Shown: positions 1 to 7,858 of the stretch, one piece after another
Position numbering within the stretch: the stretch's first letter is position 1
Layout: every line of letters begins with the position of its first letter
NCBI RefSeq assembly: GCF_018966525.1
Contig: NZ_CP076607.1
Location: 5,270,001-5,334,000 of the forward strand
DNA: 64,000 nucleotides
Origin: Paenibacillus sophorae
GTDB lineage: Bacteria; Bacillota; Bacilli; Paenibacillales; Paenibacillaceae
Direction of reading: 5' to 3'
Translations under genes and position numbers: made by a program
Notes under the pieces: model-generated
The model's database searches: none
What the model saw: the letters and a program-made list of their open reading frames with translations, nothing else
What the model was told of the DNA's origin: nothing

Positions 1-260
1 ATGACTTCGGAGCGACCGCTCACCTCCCTGTTAGGTATGCAATGCCCGGACGTTAGCGGAAACCTCCTGCGGTTCCGCCGCCCGAAAAGAAAGACTCCCC
101 TGTCGCTTTCCAAGGCCACACCCGCAAGAAGTCCCTGCAATGGTCCGAACGTTCATACCGGATTCGCCTTGGCTTATCGTATGAGAGCGGCGGCGGAAGC
201 GGACGGGACAGCCGCCCTCGGCAGGAGCATAAATCGGCAGATCGGGGCGGAAGCGGATAT
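1..260. other. left-edge stretch without a recognised gene
   Basis: Both strands have an open frame here (1-288 plus, 31-264 minus), but neither translation looks like a known family. Both are Arg/Pro/Ser-rich, as is common for shadow frames in this GC-rich DNA. The stretch lies downstream of the minus-strand glycosyltransferase ending at 261. I see no clear terminator. It could be spacer or part of a feature cut by the window edge. Confidence 0.4.
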
Positions 261-1394
261 TCATCCGAATATAATGGTTAACAGCTGATTGACCCGCTTC
301 GGATACGTATGATCCCGGAGCGTCCGTTCCAGCCCTTTCAGCGCAATGGCTTGGCGTTCCTCCTCGTTCGCCAGGTAATAACGGATTTTGTCCATCATCT
401 CCTGCGGTGTGCTGAACGTTACAATCTCCTCTCCCGGCTTGTAGAAGGAGGGCAGATCATCCCGGACATCGCTTAGCTGCAGCGTGCCGCTGGCCGCAAT
501 CTCGAATGTACGCGGATTCGGCGAAGCCGCCGAAATCGCCAGTGTATTGTTGTTGAATGCATCATCGACATGGGAGCGGTGCAGATTGATTACGATTTTC
601 GAACCGCTGTAAGCAACTGCCGTCTCCTGCGGGGACATCCACTTCCCGATCTCGATCCGGTCTCCATAAAGCTGAGCATCCGGAAGGCGGTCCCACCAGA
701 TTCCGTTAATAACCGTATTGAATTCCATCAGCTGCGGCATGATTTCCCGGAAGAAATTGACCCGGTTCCAATACGCGGAACCGATGAAGCTTACGTCACG
801 CGCAATCGGCGTGCGGGAGATCGTGGGGCGGTAATGCGGCCGGTAAGCCGCGAACGGCAAATAATGCACCTCCGTACAACCAAGCTGCCGGTAATATTCG
901 ACGCAATTTTGTTCCAGCGTGAATACATAATCGTAGTGATTCACGATGCCCAGCGTGAAATCAGTATAATAAGGATCATCTGTAAGCCAGATCGCCGTAC
1001 GGATGCCCATTCCCCGGATCTGGTCGATTTGTTCCAGCGGCAGTTCCATTCCGTCGAGCACAAGGACCAAATGCGGCCGCTTGGCGCCAGCCAGTTCTAC
1101 CAGGTTCTGATGTACATCCGTTGCCGTTACTTCCGCTGTCAGGCTTTGCAACGATGTCAGTACGGCTTCGTCCAGCGGGGAATAGGGGTAGCCTTTGCCG
1201 GAACCGACATACATGACATGTATATCGCGTACGGGCAGCGGTTCTTCTGGGCGGCCGTCCAGAATGGCTAAGCGTCCGCGCAAATAGCCTTCGGAATAGC
1301 CGTTCTTGAAACCGTTCAGCCTTCCCTCCAGCTTCGCCTGCTCAGCCGGCGTAAGGGGAAGCGGCGGGACCGGAAGAATGAAATCTTTGCTCAT
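261..1394 (-). CDS. CgeB-like spore-surface glycosyltransferase (copy 1)
   Basis: A 377-residue protein of the CgeB family, GT-B type glycosyltransferases linked in Bacillus to the outermost glycosylated spore layer. Visible features are an N-terminal helix with Gly-aromatic repeats (GYSEGYLRG near residue 32), a DUF3880-like region containing TAIWLTDDPYYTDF, the conserved FIGSAYWNR, and a C-terminal half with NPRTFEIAASG and LSDVRDDLPSFY, the family's donor-site region. It is 22 bp downstream of a paralogue on the same strand, so the two probably form an operon. The ATG at 1394 is preceded by AAAGGAG. No signal peptide is seen, so it likely acts in the mother-cell cytoplasm. Donor and acceptor cannot be told from sequence. 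Confidence 0.85.
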   Translation of the reverse strand: MSKDFILPVPPLPLTPAEQAKLEGRLNGFKNGYSEGYLRGRLAILDGRPEEPLPVRDIHVMYVGSGKGYPYSPLDEAVLTSLQSLTAEVTATDVHQNLVELAGAKRPHLVLVLDGMELPLEQIDQIRGMGIRTAIWLTDDPYYTDFTLGIVNHYDYVFTLEQNCVEYYRQLGCTEVHYLPFAAYRPHYRPTISRTPIARDVSFIGSAYWNRVNFFREIMPQLMEFNTVINGIWWDRLPDAQLYGDRIEIGKWMSPQETAVAYSGSKIVINLHRSHVDDAFNNNTLAISAASPNPRTFEIAASGTLQLSDVRDDLPSFYKPGEEIVTFSTPQEMMDKIRYYLANEEERQAIALKGLERTLRDHTYPKRVNQLLTIIFG

Positions 1395-1416
1395 CGTACC
1401 TCGCTCCTTTATTTAA

Positions 1417-2514
1417 TTAATGTCTCGCTCGCGCCTCGTCGATCACATCAAGCAGCCTTGGCAGCCGAGCCGCAAAGGTATGATTCTGAAGTGTTGTCCG
1501 CAGAGCTCTCAAGGCGAAATTCTGCCGCTCCTTCTCGTGTTTCAGATAATATTCAATTTTGGATTCCAGCTCCCCGGGCGAACCGAAGGTCTCCAGGTCA
1601 TATCCCGGCCGGTAATGTTCCGCCAGATCCTCACGGACATCCGTAATCTGCATCGCGCCGCAAGCGCTGATCTCATAGGTGCGCGGATTGATGGACTTTG
1701 CGGGAATCCGGTACGAATTGCGGTTATCCTGTCCCGATTCCCAGGGGCGGTGAATATTGATAACAAGCTTCGCCCCGCTGTAATAATTCGCCGTCTCCTC
1801 CGGTGGAATAAAGCCTTTGTGGATGAATGGAGACAGCGTGTCGAATCTCTTCAGCCGCTCCCAGAAACCGCCGACGATAAGCGTACGGTGACGGATTAAC
1901 ATCGGGGCCAGGCGGTCAAACAGCTCGGTCCGGTTAAAAAAAGCATTGCCGATAAAAACGATGTCATAGCAATACTCCGGTCCGATGCGGCGGGGATTGA
2001 ACATTCCCGGATTAACGCAAAGCGGCAAATAATGCACCGACTCCGCTCCATGAGACCGGTAAAACTCCAGACATCCAAGCTCGTGCGTGAACACATGATC
2101 GTAATGCCGGCAAAGAACAGCCGTATCCTCCGTAAAGTAGGGATCGTCGACAAACCAGATAGCGGTGGAAATGCCCCTCCTGCGGATCTCCGCGATCTGC
2201 TCCAAATGGTTATCCGGAAATACATGCAGCCCATTCATGACCAGCACCGCTTCCGGAGATTCCCGGGCGGCGGTCTCCAGCATGGCATGCGCCGGGCATA
2301 CGATCAGCTCGGTGACGAGACCGTTCAGCGCCTCCGATACTCCGGCATCGATCGCATCGAATCCCTGCGGGACATACATCAGTCTTAAGGGACGCTGAAC
2401 ACCTGCCGTACCCGGATTCAGCCGTTTCACAGCTTCGCACAGACCAAGATGGTAGCCCTGTCGGTAGCCGTCACGGTAGCCCTCTTTGCGCTCCTGCTTT
2501 ATTTTCGCTTTCAC
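1417..2514 (-). CDS. CgeB-like spore-surface glycosyltransferase (copy 2)
   Basis: A 365-residue paralogue of the downstream gene with the same order of parts: an N-terminal helix rich in Gly-Tyr steps (EGYRDGYRQGYHLG), TAIWFVDDPYFTED, IVFIGNAFFNR, and the C-terminal NPRTYEISACG and ITDVREDLAEHY. The paired copies suggest either successive sugar additions or two acceptors on the spore surface. The start appears to be GTG at 2514, with an AGGGTGAGG ribosome site just upstream. The Gly-Tyr helix recurs in the basic protein at 42844-43266, hinting at a shared anchoring motif. Specific activity is unknown. Confidence 0.85.
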   Translation of the reverse strand: MKAKIKQERKEGYRDGYRQGYHLGLCEAVKRLNPGTAGVQRPLRLMYVPQGFDAIDAGVSEALNGLVTELIVCPAHAMLETAARESPEAVLVMNGLHVFPDNHLEQIAEIRRRGISTAIWFVDDPYFTEDTAVLCRHYDHVFTHELGCLEFYRSHGAESVHYLPLCVNPGMFNPRRIGPEYCYDIVFIGNAFFNRTELFDRLAPMLIRHRTLIVGGFWERLKRFDTLSPFIHKGFIPPEETANYYSGAKLVINIHRPWESGQDNRNSYRIPAKSINPRTYEISACGAMQITDVREDLAEHYRPGYDLETFGSPGELESKIEYYLKHEKERQNFALRALRTTLQNHTFAARLPRLLDVIDEARARH

Positions 2515-2755
2515 AGCCTCACCCTGCCCTGTCGTATTCTGATGACAGTATAGTTATATGCTTCGGAGATATCCGCCTCATGGACACCTGTCCGTTACCT
2601 CAATAAATTGGCAGATGCCCTCTGGCAAGAGTACAAGCTGCGCATATAGGCCTGGACTCGGACTTGGACTTCAGGAACTCCTGATGATAGAGTGGAAGAT
2701 ACATGCCCTGAGCCTAAGTCGGGCTCGGAGCAGCCTAGCGGGGAGGAGCATGACA

Positions 2756-3511
2756 ATGGAGAAAGACAAGCTGTATTTACGCCATATGGAGCTGCTTCGG
2801 GACAAGGTTCCGTCCTTCCGCTCCTATCCTTTTCACCTGCCGGTGATCCGTTCACTGGAACGGCTGGTATTCAGGAATCCGGTCACTTTCCTGGTGGGAG
2901 AGAACGGCAGCGGCAAATCGACTCTGCTGGAGGGGATCGCCGCCGCCTGGGGATTTAATCCGGAAGGGGGGACGCTTAATTTTTCGTTCAATACCCGTTC
3001 CTCGCATTCCAGCCTGTATGAATATCTTCGGATCGCCAGAGGGGTCAAACGGCCGAAAGACGGGTTCTTTTTGCGCGCGGAAAGCTACTATAATGTGGCC
3101 TCATATATTGACGAGCTCGATGAGCAGCCCTCTCCCGGTCCAAGGCTCAGAGATTCTTACGGGGGCAAATCGCTGCATGAGCAGTCGCATGGCGAATCCT
3201 TCTTCGCCGCTTTCATGCACCGGTTCGGCGGACGCGGCCTGTACATCCTGGACGAGCCCGAAGCCGCGCTGTCGCCTCTGCGGCAAATGTCGCTGCTGGC
3301 CCGTATGCATCAACTGGTGCGCAGCGACTCGCAGTTCGTCATCGCTACCCACTCGCCGATTCTAATGTCCTATCCGGGGGCGGATATTTGGCTGCTGGAA
3401 GGGGAAGGAATCCGGGAAGTTGCCTTGGAGGAGACGGAGCATTACGCAGTGACCAAGGCGTTCATGAATGACCGCGAGGGCATGCTGCGCGAGCTGCTTG
3501 GGGAAGAATGA
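2756..3511 (+). CDS. AAA family ATPase (SMC/ABC-like, single domain)
   Basis: A 251-residue P-loop ATPase. Walker A is GENGSGKST, Walker B is LYILDEPEAALSP, and the switch histidine lies in ATHSPI, the set found in single-domain ABC/SMC-like ATPases (COG3910 type). A Q-loop-like region and a short insertion around YNVASYIDELDE lie between them. The frame is open from 2558, but GGGAGGAG at 2741-2748 places the start at ATG 2756, seven bases on. It has no membrane segment and no permease neighbour, so it is unlikely to be a transporter subunit. Such proteins are often annotated only as AAA ATPases and their role is unknown. It is divergent from the CgeB-like pair. Confidence 0.8.
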   Translation: MEKDKLYLRHMELLRDKVPSFRSYPFHLPVIRSLERLVFRNPVTFLVGENGSGKSTLLEGIAAAWGFNPEGGTLNFSFNTRSSHSSLYEYLRIARGVKRPKDGFFLRAESYYNVASYIDELDEQPSPGPRLRDSYGGKSLHEQSHGESFFAAFMHRFGGRGLYILDEPEAALSPLRQMSLLARMHQLVRSDSQFVIATHSPILMSYPGADIWLLEGEGIREVALEETEHYAVTKAFMNDREGMLRELLGEE

Positions 3512-3557
3512 GATTTTACGCGGATTGGTAATGCGCACTTGCGACAATATACAAAAA

Positions 3558-3590
3558 AGCACGGACCCTAAAAGCCAATGCCTAACAGTT
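3558..3590 (-). terminator. probable relic terminator of the decayed regulator module
   Basis: On the minus strand a hairpin with GCATTGG and GTCCGTGC arms runs into TTTTTT. The same hairpin, better conserved, sits just after the intact HTH-TPR gene at 10118-10146. This suggests that both are copies of one ancestral module end. Confidence 0.4.
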
Positions 3591-3775
3591 TATTCTATAG
3601 TCGCTGATTAACTCCCCATCCAGATTGATATAGCAGCTTTTTTCAATACTCATTCCCCCACGCATGTTTGTGTATTCATCCCTGCATATCCTCTCCATCA
3701 ATTTGTGTAAAAAAGTCCTATAAAGCGATACAGCAAATCACCGTTCGGGATTTACCATCGGTCGCCTCATAGGAT

Positions 3776-3960
3776 TCATTTTCGTATATACAACTTACTG
3801 GGTGTATTACCTTCTCTAAACAGACTTCTGAGCATATCTTTGAGCAAATCTCCAAAGAAGGTCTCACTGTTGGTCGCGGCGGATAGTTCAAGTGCCTTGA
3901 GGCAGCTAATTTGAGTGGTTTTCCCGGAGAATAATTCATGCCATCCCGATATTTACGCAG
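3776..3960 (-). pseudogene. decayed C-terminal fragment of an HTH-TPR regulator
   Basis: On the minus strand, 43 codons ending at TGA 3776-3778 read SCLKALELSAATNSETFFGD and onward. They match the C-terminus of the regulators at 10225 (SCLKALELSSKTNSETYFGD) and 11818 (SCLKALDLSFKTNNETVFAE). Upstream, KYRDGM matches the preceding KMKEGM but in another frame, so there is a frameshift. Nothing homologous is left beyond about 3960. This is a third, dead copy of the regulator family. About 120 bases after its stop, the minus strand has GGGGGAATGAGTA-TTG followed by a 12-codon frame beginning MKKAAISIW, possibly the ruin of a pre-peptide gene. Confidence 0.75.
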
Positions 3961-3966
3961 ATACAT

Positions 3967-4195
3967 CCCTTACATCAAGATGTTTTCATATAACCGCCTG
4001 TAGCAGTCTGTTTGATTGTCTACTCTACAGCTTCCCATTCGGTCTTGAGGGTGTCATTCTACTCACATCCTTGTAGTTCTTTAGATCATTTGATCTGAAA
4101 GTTTAGTTATTTGGTTATGAACGTTATTTTCACTTTTCCTAAAATTATATATATATCTAAAAGCACAACCGATAAATTAATTAAAAAATAAATTA
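3967..4195. other. AT-rich spacer without a recognised gene
   Basis: The stretch between the regulator relic and the promoter of the SpoIID-like gene has only short frames and no recognisable element. Confidence 0.4.
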
Positions 4196-4224
4196 TTGAC
4201 ATAATATCCCTGTTATATTAATCT
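4196..4224 (+). promoter_or_regulatory. sigma-A-like promoter for the SpoIID-like gene
   Basis: TTGACA at 4196-4201, a 17-base spacer, and TAATCT at 4219-4224, about 44 bases upstream of the TTG start at 4268. The -35 is perfect and the -10 moderate. Confidence 0.5.
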
Positions 4225-4267
4225 AGTCACGTGTTAATTAGAAAAATATTGTATATGAGGATTTATT

Positions 4268-5029
4268 TTGAAGAAAATTGGAAATATATTGCTGACTGCT
4301 ATTTTATTATCTGTTTTTAGTTTTAATTTAGCCTTTGCAGATGAAATTTATCCCCATGCAGGGGATGATAGACCTGCTAATGGTACTGGAGATACGACGC
4401 CAGCTTTTGCTGGTCCAGCTAGTTCTAAAAATAATGCTGTTAGTCCACAATCTGAACCTGGTACTCATTTAGTAACTGTATTTAGTGAACCTAGCACTAT
4501 AATAGTTTCAATTTATAACCGAGATTCAACAGGAAAAGAAACGACTTATATTGGAAATACAACAGTTGACTTTGAGACTTATGTAAAAGATGTCTTGCCA
4601 AACGAATGGTACGAATCGTGGGGGAGTGATGGACAAGCTGCTCTTGAGGCAGGAGCTTTAGCTGTTAAAACATTTGGCTGGTTTCATGTGATATCTTGGA
4701 AAAAAGATCCTAATCATAATGCGAATGTTTCAAATGGGACTAACTCTCAAATGTATAATAAGGGATCTAATCAACCAAATTGTAATACGGCAGTTAATAG
4801 TATGGCAAACTATGTAATTGGTAAAGTGACATTTGGTAATGGTACCGCAACTGGCACAATCGTGGAAACACCATATAGAGCAAATCAAACAACGCCCGGG
4901 TCAATAATGGGCCAATATGGAACCTATACTGACGCAAAAAATGGATTAAACGCAGCACAAATAGTTGAAAAATGGTATAGTAACCTTGGAGTTGATAAGT
5001 GGGCAAAACAGGTGCCTGTCCCTAATTAA
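4268..5029 (+). CDS. secreted SpoIID/LytB-domain protein
   Basis: A 253-residue exported protein. Residues 1-24 form a signal peptide ending AFA before DEI. Residues about 90-140 (TVDFETYVKDVLPNEWY, then GALAVKTFGWFHV) match the SpoIID N-terminal domain. That domain belongs to peptidoglycan lytic transglycosylases acting on denuded glycan in sporulation, and to related amidase enhancers. It is shorter than SpoIID (about 340 residues) and has a Ser/Pro/Asn-rich linker after the signal peptide. TTG start with GAGG upstream. A strong terminator follows, then a lipoprotein gene. Base composition is clearly more AT-rich than the flanking glycan genes. Catalytic activity is uncertain. Confidence 0.7.
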   Translation: MKKIGNILLTAILLSVFSFNLAFADEIYPHAGDDRPANGTGDTTPAFAGPASSKNNAVSPQSEPGTHLVTVFSEPSTIIVSIYNRDSTGKETTYIGNTTVDFETYVKDVLPNEWYESWGSDGQAALEAGALAVKTFGWFHVISWKKDPNHNANVSNGTNSQMYNKGSNQPNCNTAVNSMANYVIGKVTFGNGTATGTIVETPYRANQTTPGSIMGQYGTYTDAKNGLNAAQIVEKWYSNLGVDKWAKQVPVPN

Positions 5030-5050
5030 AATAAGCAAATAAAAAACAAA

Positions 5051-5092
5051 AAAAGTTAAAGATTGGATCTAATTCCCAATCTTTAACTTTTT
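5051..5092 (+). terminator. rho-independent terminator
   Basis: A near-perfect stem (AAAAGTTAAAGATTGG pairing with CCAATCTTTAACTTTT) with a short loop and T-run ends the SpoIID-like gene. The A-run on the left makes it potentially bidirectional. Confidence 0.85.
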
Positions 5093-5110
5093 AGATTTAG
5101 GAGGATTACT

Positions 5111-5749
5111 TTGAAGTTTCTACTATGTGGATTAATCTTGATTATCCTATTGACCTCCTGTGAAGCAAAACCATCAACTCAGAATTTTAATTCACAGAAT
5201 ACGGTAAGTGATAGTTCTGCAGAAGTTAATGGGAATACATTATCCGACTCAAATGATAATAAACCACTTGGCGTACAGTATAACGCAGATGGAACAACTT
5301 ATCTAAGTAAAAGAGGGTTAAATGTTTATGCTACTCCTCCGACCGAAGGAGCAGCAAAAGCGGCTTGGGAGTACTACGCCTTATGCAATGATCAGAAATA
5401 TGATGAAGCAAGTAAGCTTTTAGATGGATACGGTACAGATGATAAGACTTTAGTCTATTTCAATTATACTGGAGAAGGAAGACCATATTTAGAAGAGGTT
5501 ATAGGCGCAAAATTAATTCGTTGGGCTGATATAACAGAGGTTGCACCAAAAGAAGCGGAGGATGAAGGAGCGGCAGCGTATAAAGTGATTTACTTGGAAA
5601 TGGACTTCAAAACAAGAGGGAAACTAACTCCGCAACAAACCGATATGAAGAACGGATTAAATATATATGCAATACATGTTAGGCAAAACGAAAAAGGAGG
5701 CCCCTGGAAAATTTCAATGTTTGGCGGCGCTCCTAAAATGGAAAAATAA
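5111..5749 (+). CDS. lipoprotein of unknown function
   Basis: A 212-residue protein with a lipoprotein signal ending LLTSC (lipid-accepting Cys17) and a Ser/Asn-rich tether. The folded region from about residue 60 contains AAWEYYALCNDQKYDEASKL and later YKVIYLEMDFKT, a layout like DUF4829/NTF2-like extracytoplasmic domains. The TTG start is six bases after AGGAGG. It follows a terminator, so it has its own promoter or depends on read-through. The pairing of a secreted enzyme with a lipoprotein recurs at 7859-9355. I do not recognise a specific function. Confidence 0.65.
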   Translation: MKFLLCGLILIILLTSCEAKPSTQNFNSQNTVSDSSAEVNGNTLSDSNDNKPLGVQYNADGTTYLSKRGLNVYATPPTEGAAKAAWEYYALCNDQKYDEASKLLDGYGTDDKTLVYFNYTGEGRPYLEEVIGAKLIRWADITEVAPKEAEDEGAAAYKVIYLEMDFKTRGKLTPQQTDMKNGLNIYAIHVRQNEKGGPWKISMFGGAPKMEK

Positions 5750-5780
5750 TTTAGCTTCTCTGATTCATGCAAATATTTCT

Positions 5781-6152
5781 CTAGAACATGATATCAATAT
5801 CTATTTTCCAAGCCCCATCTTCAAATCTCCACAAAACCACATAGCCGGAGGTGGGATGAATTTCTTCCTCGCCATTCTGAAGGGTCAAGTGAGCAATTCC
5901 GCTTTCACGCACTTGATCTTCCCCGCCGGCCTGTATTTCCTTGCTTTCCAGAGCCAGATCGGTCAGCCCACTATTGAGCACGGTAACCCAGAAGGAATGA
6001 ATAGCCTCGCTGCCTTGAATATTTGCGGAACCGCTTGGAATCAGGATGGCTTGCTTCGTATACAAATCAGTAATTCCTGCGGCGTTTTTTTGCTGAACCG
6101 CTTGTACAAACAATTGGTTGTTAGATTCTATGACCTTACGAATGTCTTCCAT
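5781..6152 (-). CDS. SnoaL-like / DUF4440 protein (NTF2 fold)
   Basis: A 123-residue protein with the pattern of the DUF4440/SnoaL group: an N-terminal helix IESNNQLFVQAVQQKNAAGI, then DLYTKQAILIPSGSANIQG and the C-terminal strand pair YVVLWRFEDGAWKIDIDIMF. These small NTF2-fold proteins include isomerases, hydrolases and ligand-binding proteins. It is cytoplasmic, with no signal. It lies 30 bp downstream of the HD-domain gene on the same strand, so both are probably cotranscribed and controlled by the divergent TetR regulator. The substrate is unknown. Confidence 0.75.
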   Translation of the reverse strand: MEDIRKVIESNNQLFVQAVQQKNAAGITDLYTKQAILIPSGSANIQGSEAIHSFWVTVLNSGLTDLALESKEIQAGGEDQVRESGIAHLTLQNGEEEIHPTSGYVVLWRFEDGAWKIDIDIMF

Positions 6153-6182
6153 ATTGGTTCTCTCCCCTGGCTCATCAGCCGT

Positions 6183-6773
6183 TTAATCTTCAAATGGAGC
6201 GTTGCTCAATATATCCATAAAGCCGATTTCTTTGTTCACCCGGTCAGCGAGCATATTGGGTTTACGTTTGGCCTCAGACATCCATACCTCTGCAAAAGCC
6301 TTCTTAAATCCGAGACGGGGATACGCTTCAAGAATTTGCTGTACTTTGTCGGAAGGGAGATCCTTAATATGGAATGCCCCAACATCAAACCCGGCGCCAA
6401 AGTGAACAAGAGCAATCTCAGGCTGTTTTTCTTCCGCGAGTAGAGAAGTATGCAGAACGATCGCTTCACGGACGATGTCTATCTTGTCCCTGGGATAGCC
6501 GTGATGTGTAAGAAACTCATCCGCCACATCCGCACTATCCACCTCAAAGGAATGACCATGGTCACAGCGTTTCGTCAGGCCGATATCGTGCAAAATGGAA
6601 GCTAAATAGAATAGCTCCGGGTCCACCTTCATTCCTTCTCTTTGCGCCAGAAGTCCTCCAAAGCGGTACGTTCTTACAGAATGATTGAACAAAAATTTCG
6701 GGGACAATTCCAGAACGAGCTCCGTCGCTTTTGTGCACAAGGAACTGTCAGGAATACTGAGTTCTGCATTCAT
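6183..6773 (-). CDS. HD-domain phosphohydrolase-like protein
   Basis: A 196-residue protein with an HD metal-binding motif: H at FNHSVRTYRF, the HD pair in ASILHDIGLT, the following HGHSFEVDSAD, and later EAIVLHTS. Domain length and order resemble HD proteins related to cyanamide hydratase and other small hydrolases. Start ATG 6773 follows GGAGGGAG. The TetR gene is divergent, with a perfect palindrome between the two starts, so this gene is the likely regulated target together with the downstream SnoaL-like gene. The substrate is not predictable. Confidence 0.8.
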   Translation of the reverse strand: MNAELSIPDSSLCTKATELVLELSPKFLFNHSVRTYRFGGLLAQREGMKVDPELFYLASILHDIGLTKRCDHGHSFEVDSADVADEFLTHHGYPRDKIDIVREAIVLHTSLLAEEKQPEIALVHFGAGFDVGAFHIKDLPSDKVQQILEAYPRLGFKKAFAEVWMSEAKRKPNMLADRVNKEIGFMDILSNAPFED

Positions 6774-6818
6774 ATTAATCGCTCCCTCCTATCTCTTGGA
6801 CGATTTCATCTTATCAGA

Positions 6819-6834
6819 GACCGACCGGTCGGTC
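6819..6834. promoter_or_regulatory. TetR-type operator palindrome
   Basis: GACCGACCGGTCGGTC is a perfect 16-base palindrome between the divergent HD-domain gene and the tetR-like gene. Its form is typical of TetR/AcrR-family operators, so the TetR protein probably represses both directions from here. Confidence 0.75.
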
Positions 6835-6922
6835 AACTGAAAAATATGAAGTTTGCTGCCTTGACATCGTATGTTTCAAATGGTAACTTGGGTGAATTGG
6901 TAATATAGAGGGAGGCTGCAGC

Positions 6923-7516
6923 ATGCGAAAAGGAGTAGAGACTCGGGAGAATATTATCCGAAAAACGGCCGAATTGCTCAACGTGCAGGGTTATCATGGA
7001 TTATCCATTTCTGATATTATGCGTGAAACCGGTCTTCAAAAAGGAAGCATATATAACCATTTTCAAAATAAGGACGAAGTGGTTCTGGAAGCATTTGACT
7101 ATGCGGTAGATATAGTAAGTACCCGTTTTCAGGAAGCGATAGCCGGACATACCCGCGCATATGATCAACTTATTGCTGCGATCCGGGTATATGAGCATGT
7201 CATAGAAGCGCCGCCCTTTATCGGAGGGTGCCCTGTCATGAACATCGCTGCTGAAAGTGATGATACCCATGAGGCATTAACGGAAAAAGCGCAGAAGGGG
7301 TTAACCGCATTCGTAACTTTTGTCTCCAATATATTGGAATACGGAATGGAAACAGGCGAATTTAAGCCGGATATCGATAAGAGAAGGGTCGCCAATTTTA
7401 TCGTAACATCCATTGAAGGCGGAGTTATGATCAGTAAGCTCTTTCATTCCAACGCACATATTCAAGAGAACAACAAGCTGCTAATAGATTTTATCATGCA
7501 AAATATTTGTAAATGA
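6923..7516 (+). CDS. TetR/AcrR family transcriptional regulator
   Basis: A 197-residue repressor. The N-terminal helix-turn-helix is clear: ENIIRKTAELLNVQGYHGL, then SISDIMRETGLQKGSIYNHF, followed by the ligand-binding helical domain. The C-terminal part, with GGCPVMNIAAESDDTHEAL, resembles the LmrA/YxaF-type TetR C-terminal domain. Start ATG 6923 follows GAGGGAGG. It is divergent from the HD/SnoaL genes and next to the palindrome at 6819-6834, so autoregulation and control of those genes is the simplest reading. The ligand is unknown. Confidence 0.88.
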   Translation: MRKGVETRENIIRKTAELLNVQGYHGLSISDIMRETGLQKGSIYNHFQNKDEVVLEAFDYAVDIVSTRFQEAIAGHTRAYDQLIAAIRVYEHVIEAPPFIGGCPVMNIAAESDDTHEALTEKAQKGLTAFVTFVSNILEYGMETGEFKPDIDKRRVANFIVTSIEGGVMISKLFHSNAHIQENNKLLIDFIMQNICK

Positions 7517-7858
7517 TTGATTGGCGGTAAAGGCCGAATCTCTGTAATGATTACTAAGAATAACACATAAACTCCTTTATTTTAGTTATTAATTTTCCGT
7601 ATAAAGTAAAAATATTTCAGACCTATATACGCTATATATGTAATAGGAATTGATACTTGATCCATTTAATATGTCAAAGAAAAGTAAAAGTATTAGATAT
7701 TCATGCGGCATTAAGTTGCATGAGCGTCTAATACTTATTTTCTTTAAACAGCTAAAAAATTTTTAACAAAAAAATGGTATTAATGTAATATGGAAGAAAT
7801 TTTTGTTATATGTTAGTATTGTTAGTGATTTAATAGACTTACAAAGAGGAGATGTAAA
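7517..7858. other. AT-rich intergenic region with a long hairpin
   Basis: No gene is seen. At 7690-7734 arms GTATTAGA and TCTAATAC plus an inner CATGC/GCATG pair form a long hairpin followed by TTATTTTCTTT. It could terminate the tetR transcript. The right half (7709-7750) resembles the sequence beside the IS256 relic at 10073-10115, so it may itself be an IS scar. No convincing promoter for 7859 was picked out. Confidence 0.5.
7690..7746 (+). terminator. hairpin with T-rich tail, possible terminator
   Basis: The stem has two blocks (GTATTAGA with TCTAATAC, CATGC with GCATG) and is followed by a T-rich tail 175 bp after the tetR stop. The A-rich left flank would also allow termination in the other direction. 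Confidence 0.45.

Noticed and set aside
570..1271. 233-codon plus-strand frame
   Set aside because: It is antisense to the CgeB-like gene, which shows clear family motifs; the plus-strand translation has none.
2558..2755. N-terminal extension of the AAA ATPase
   Set aside because: The extra 66 codons lack family resemblance, and the only good ribosome site is at 2741-2748, before ATG 2756.
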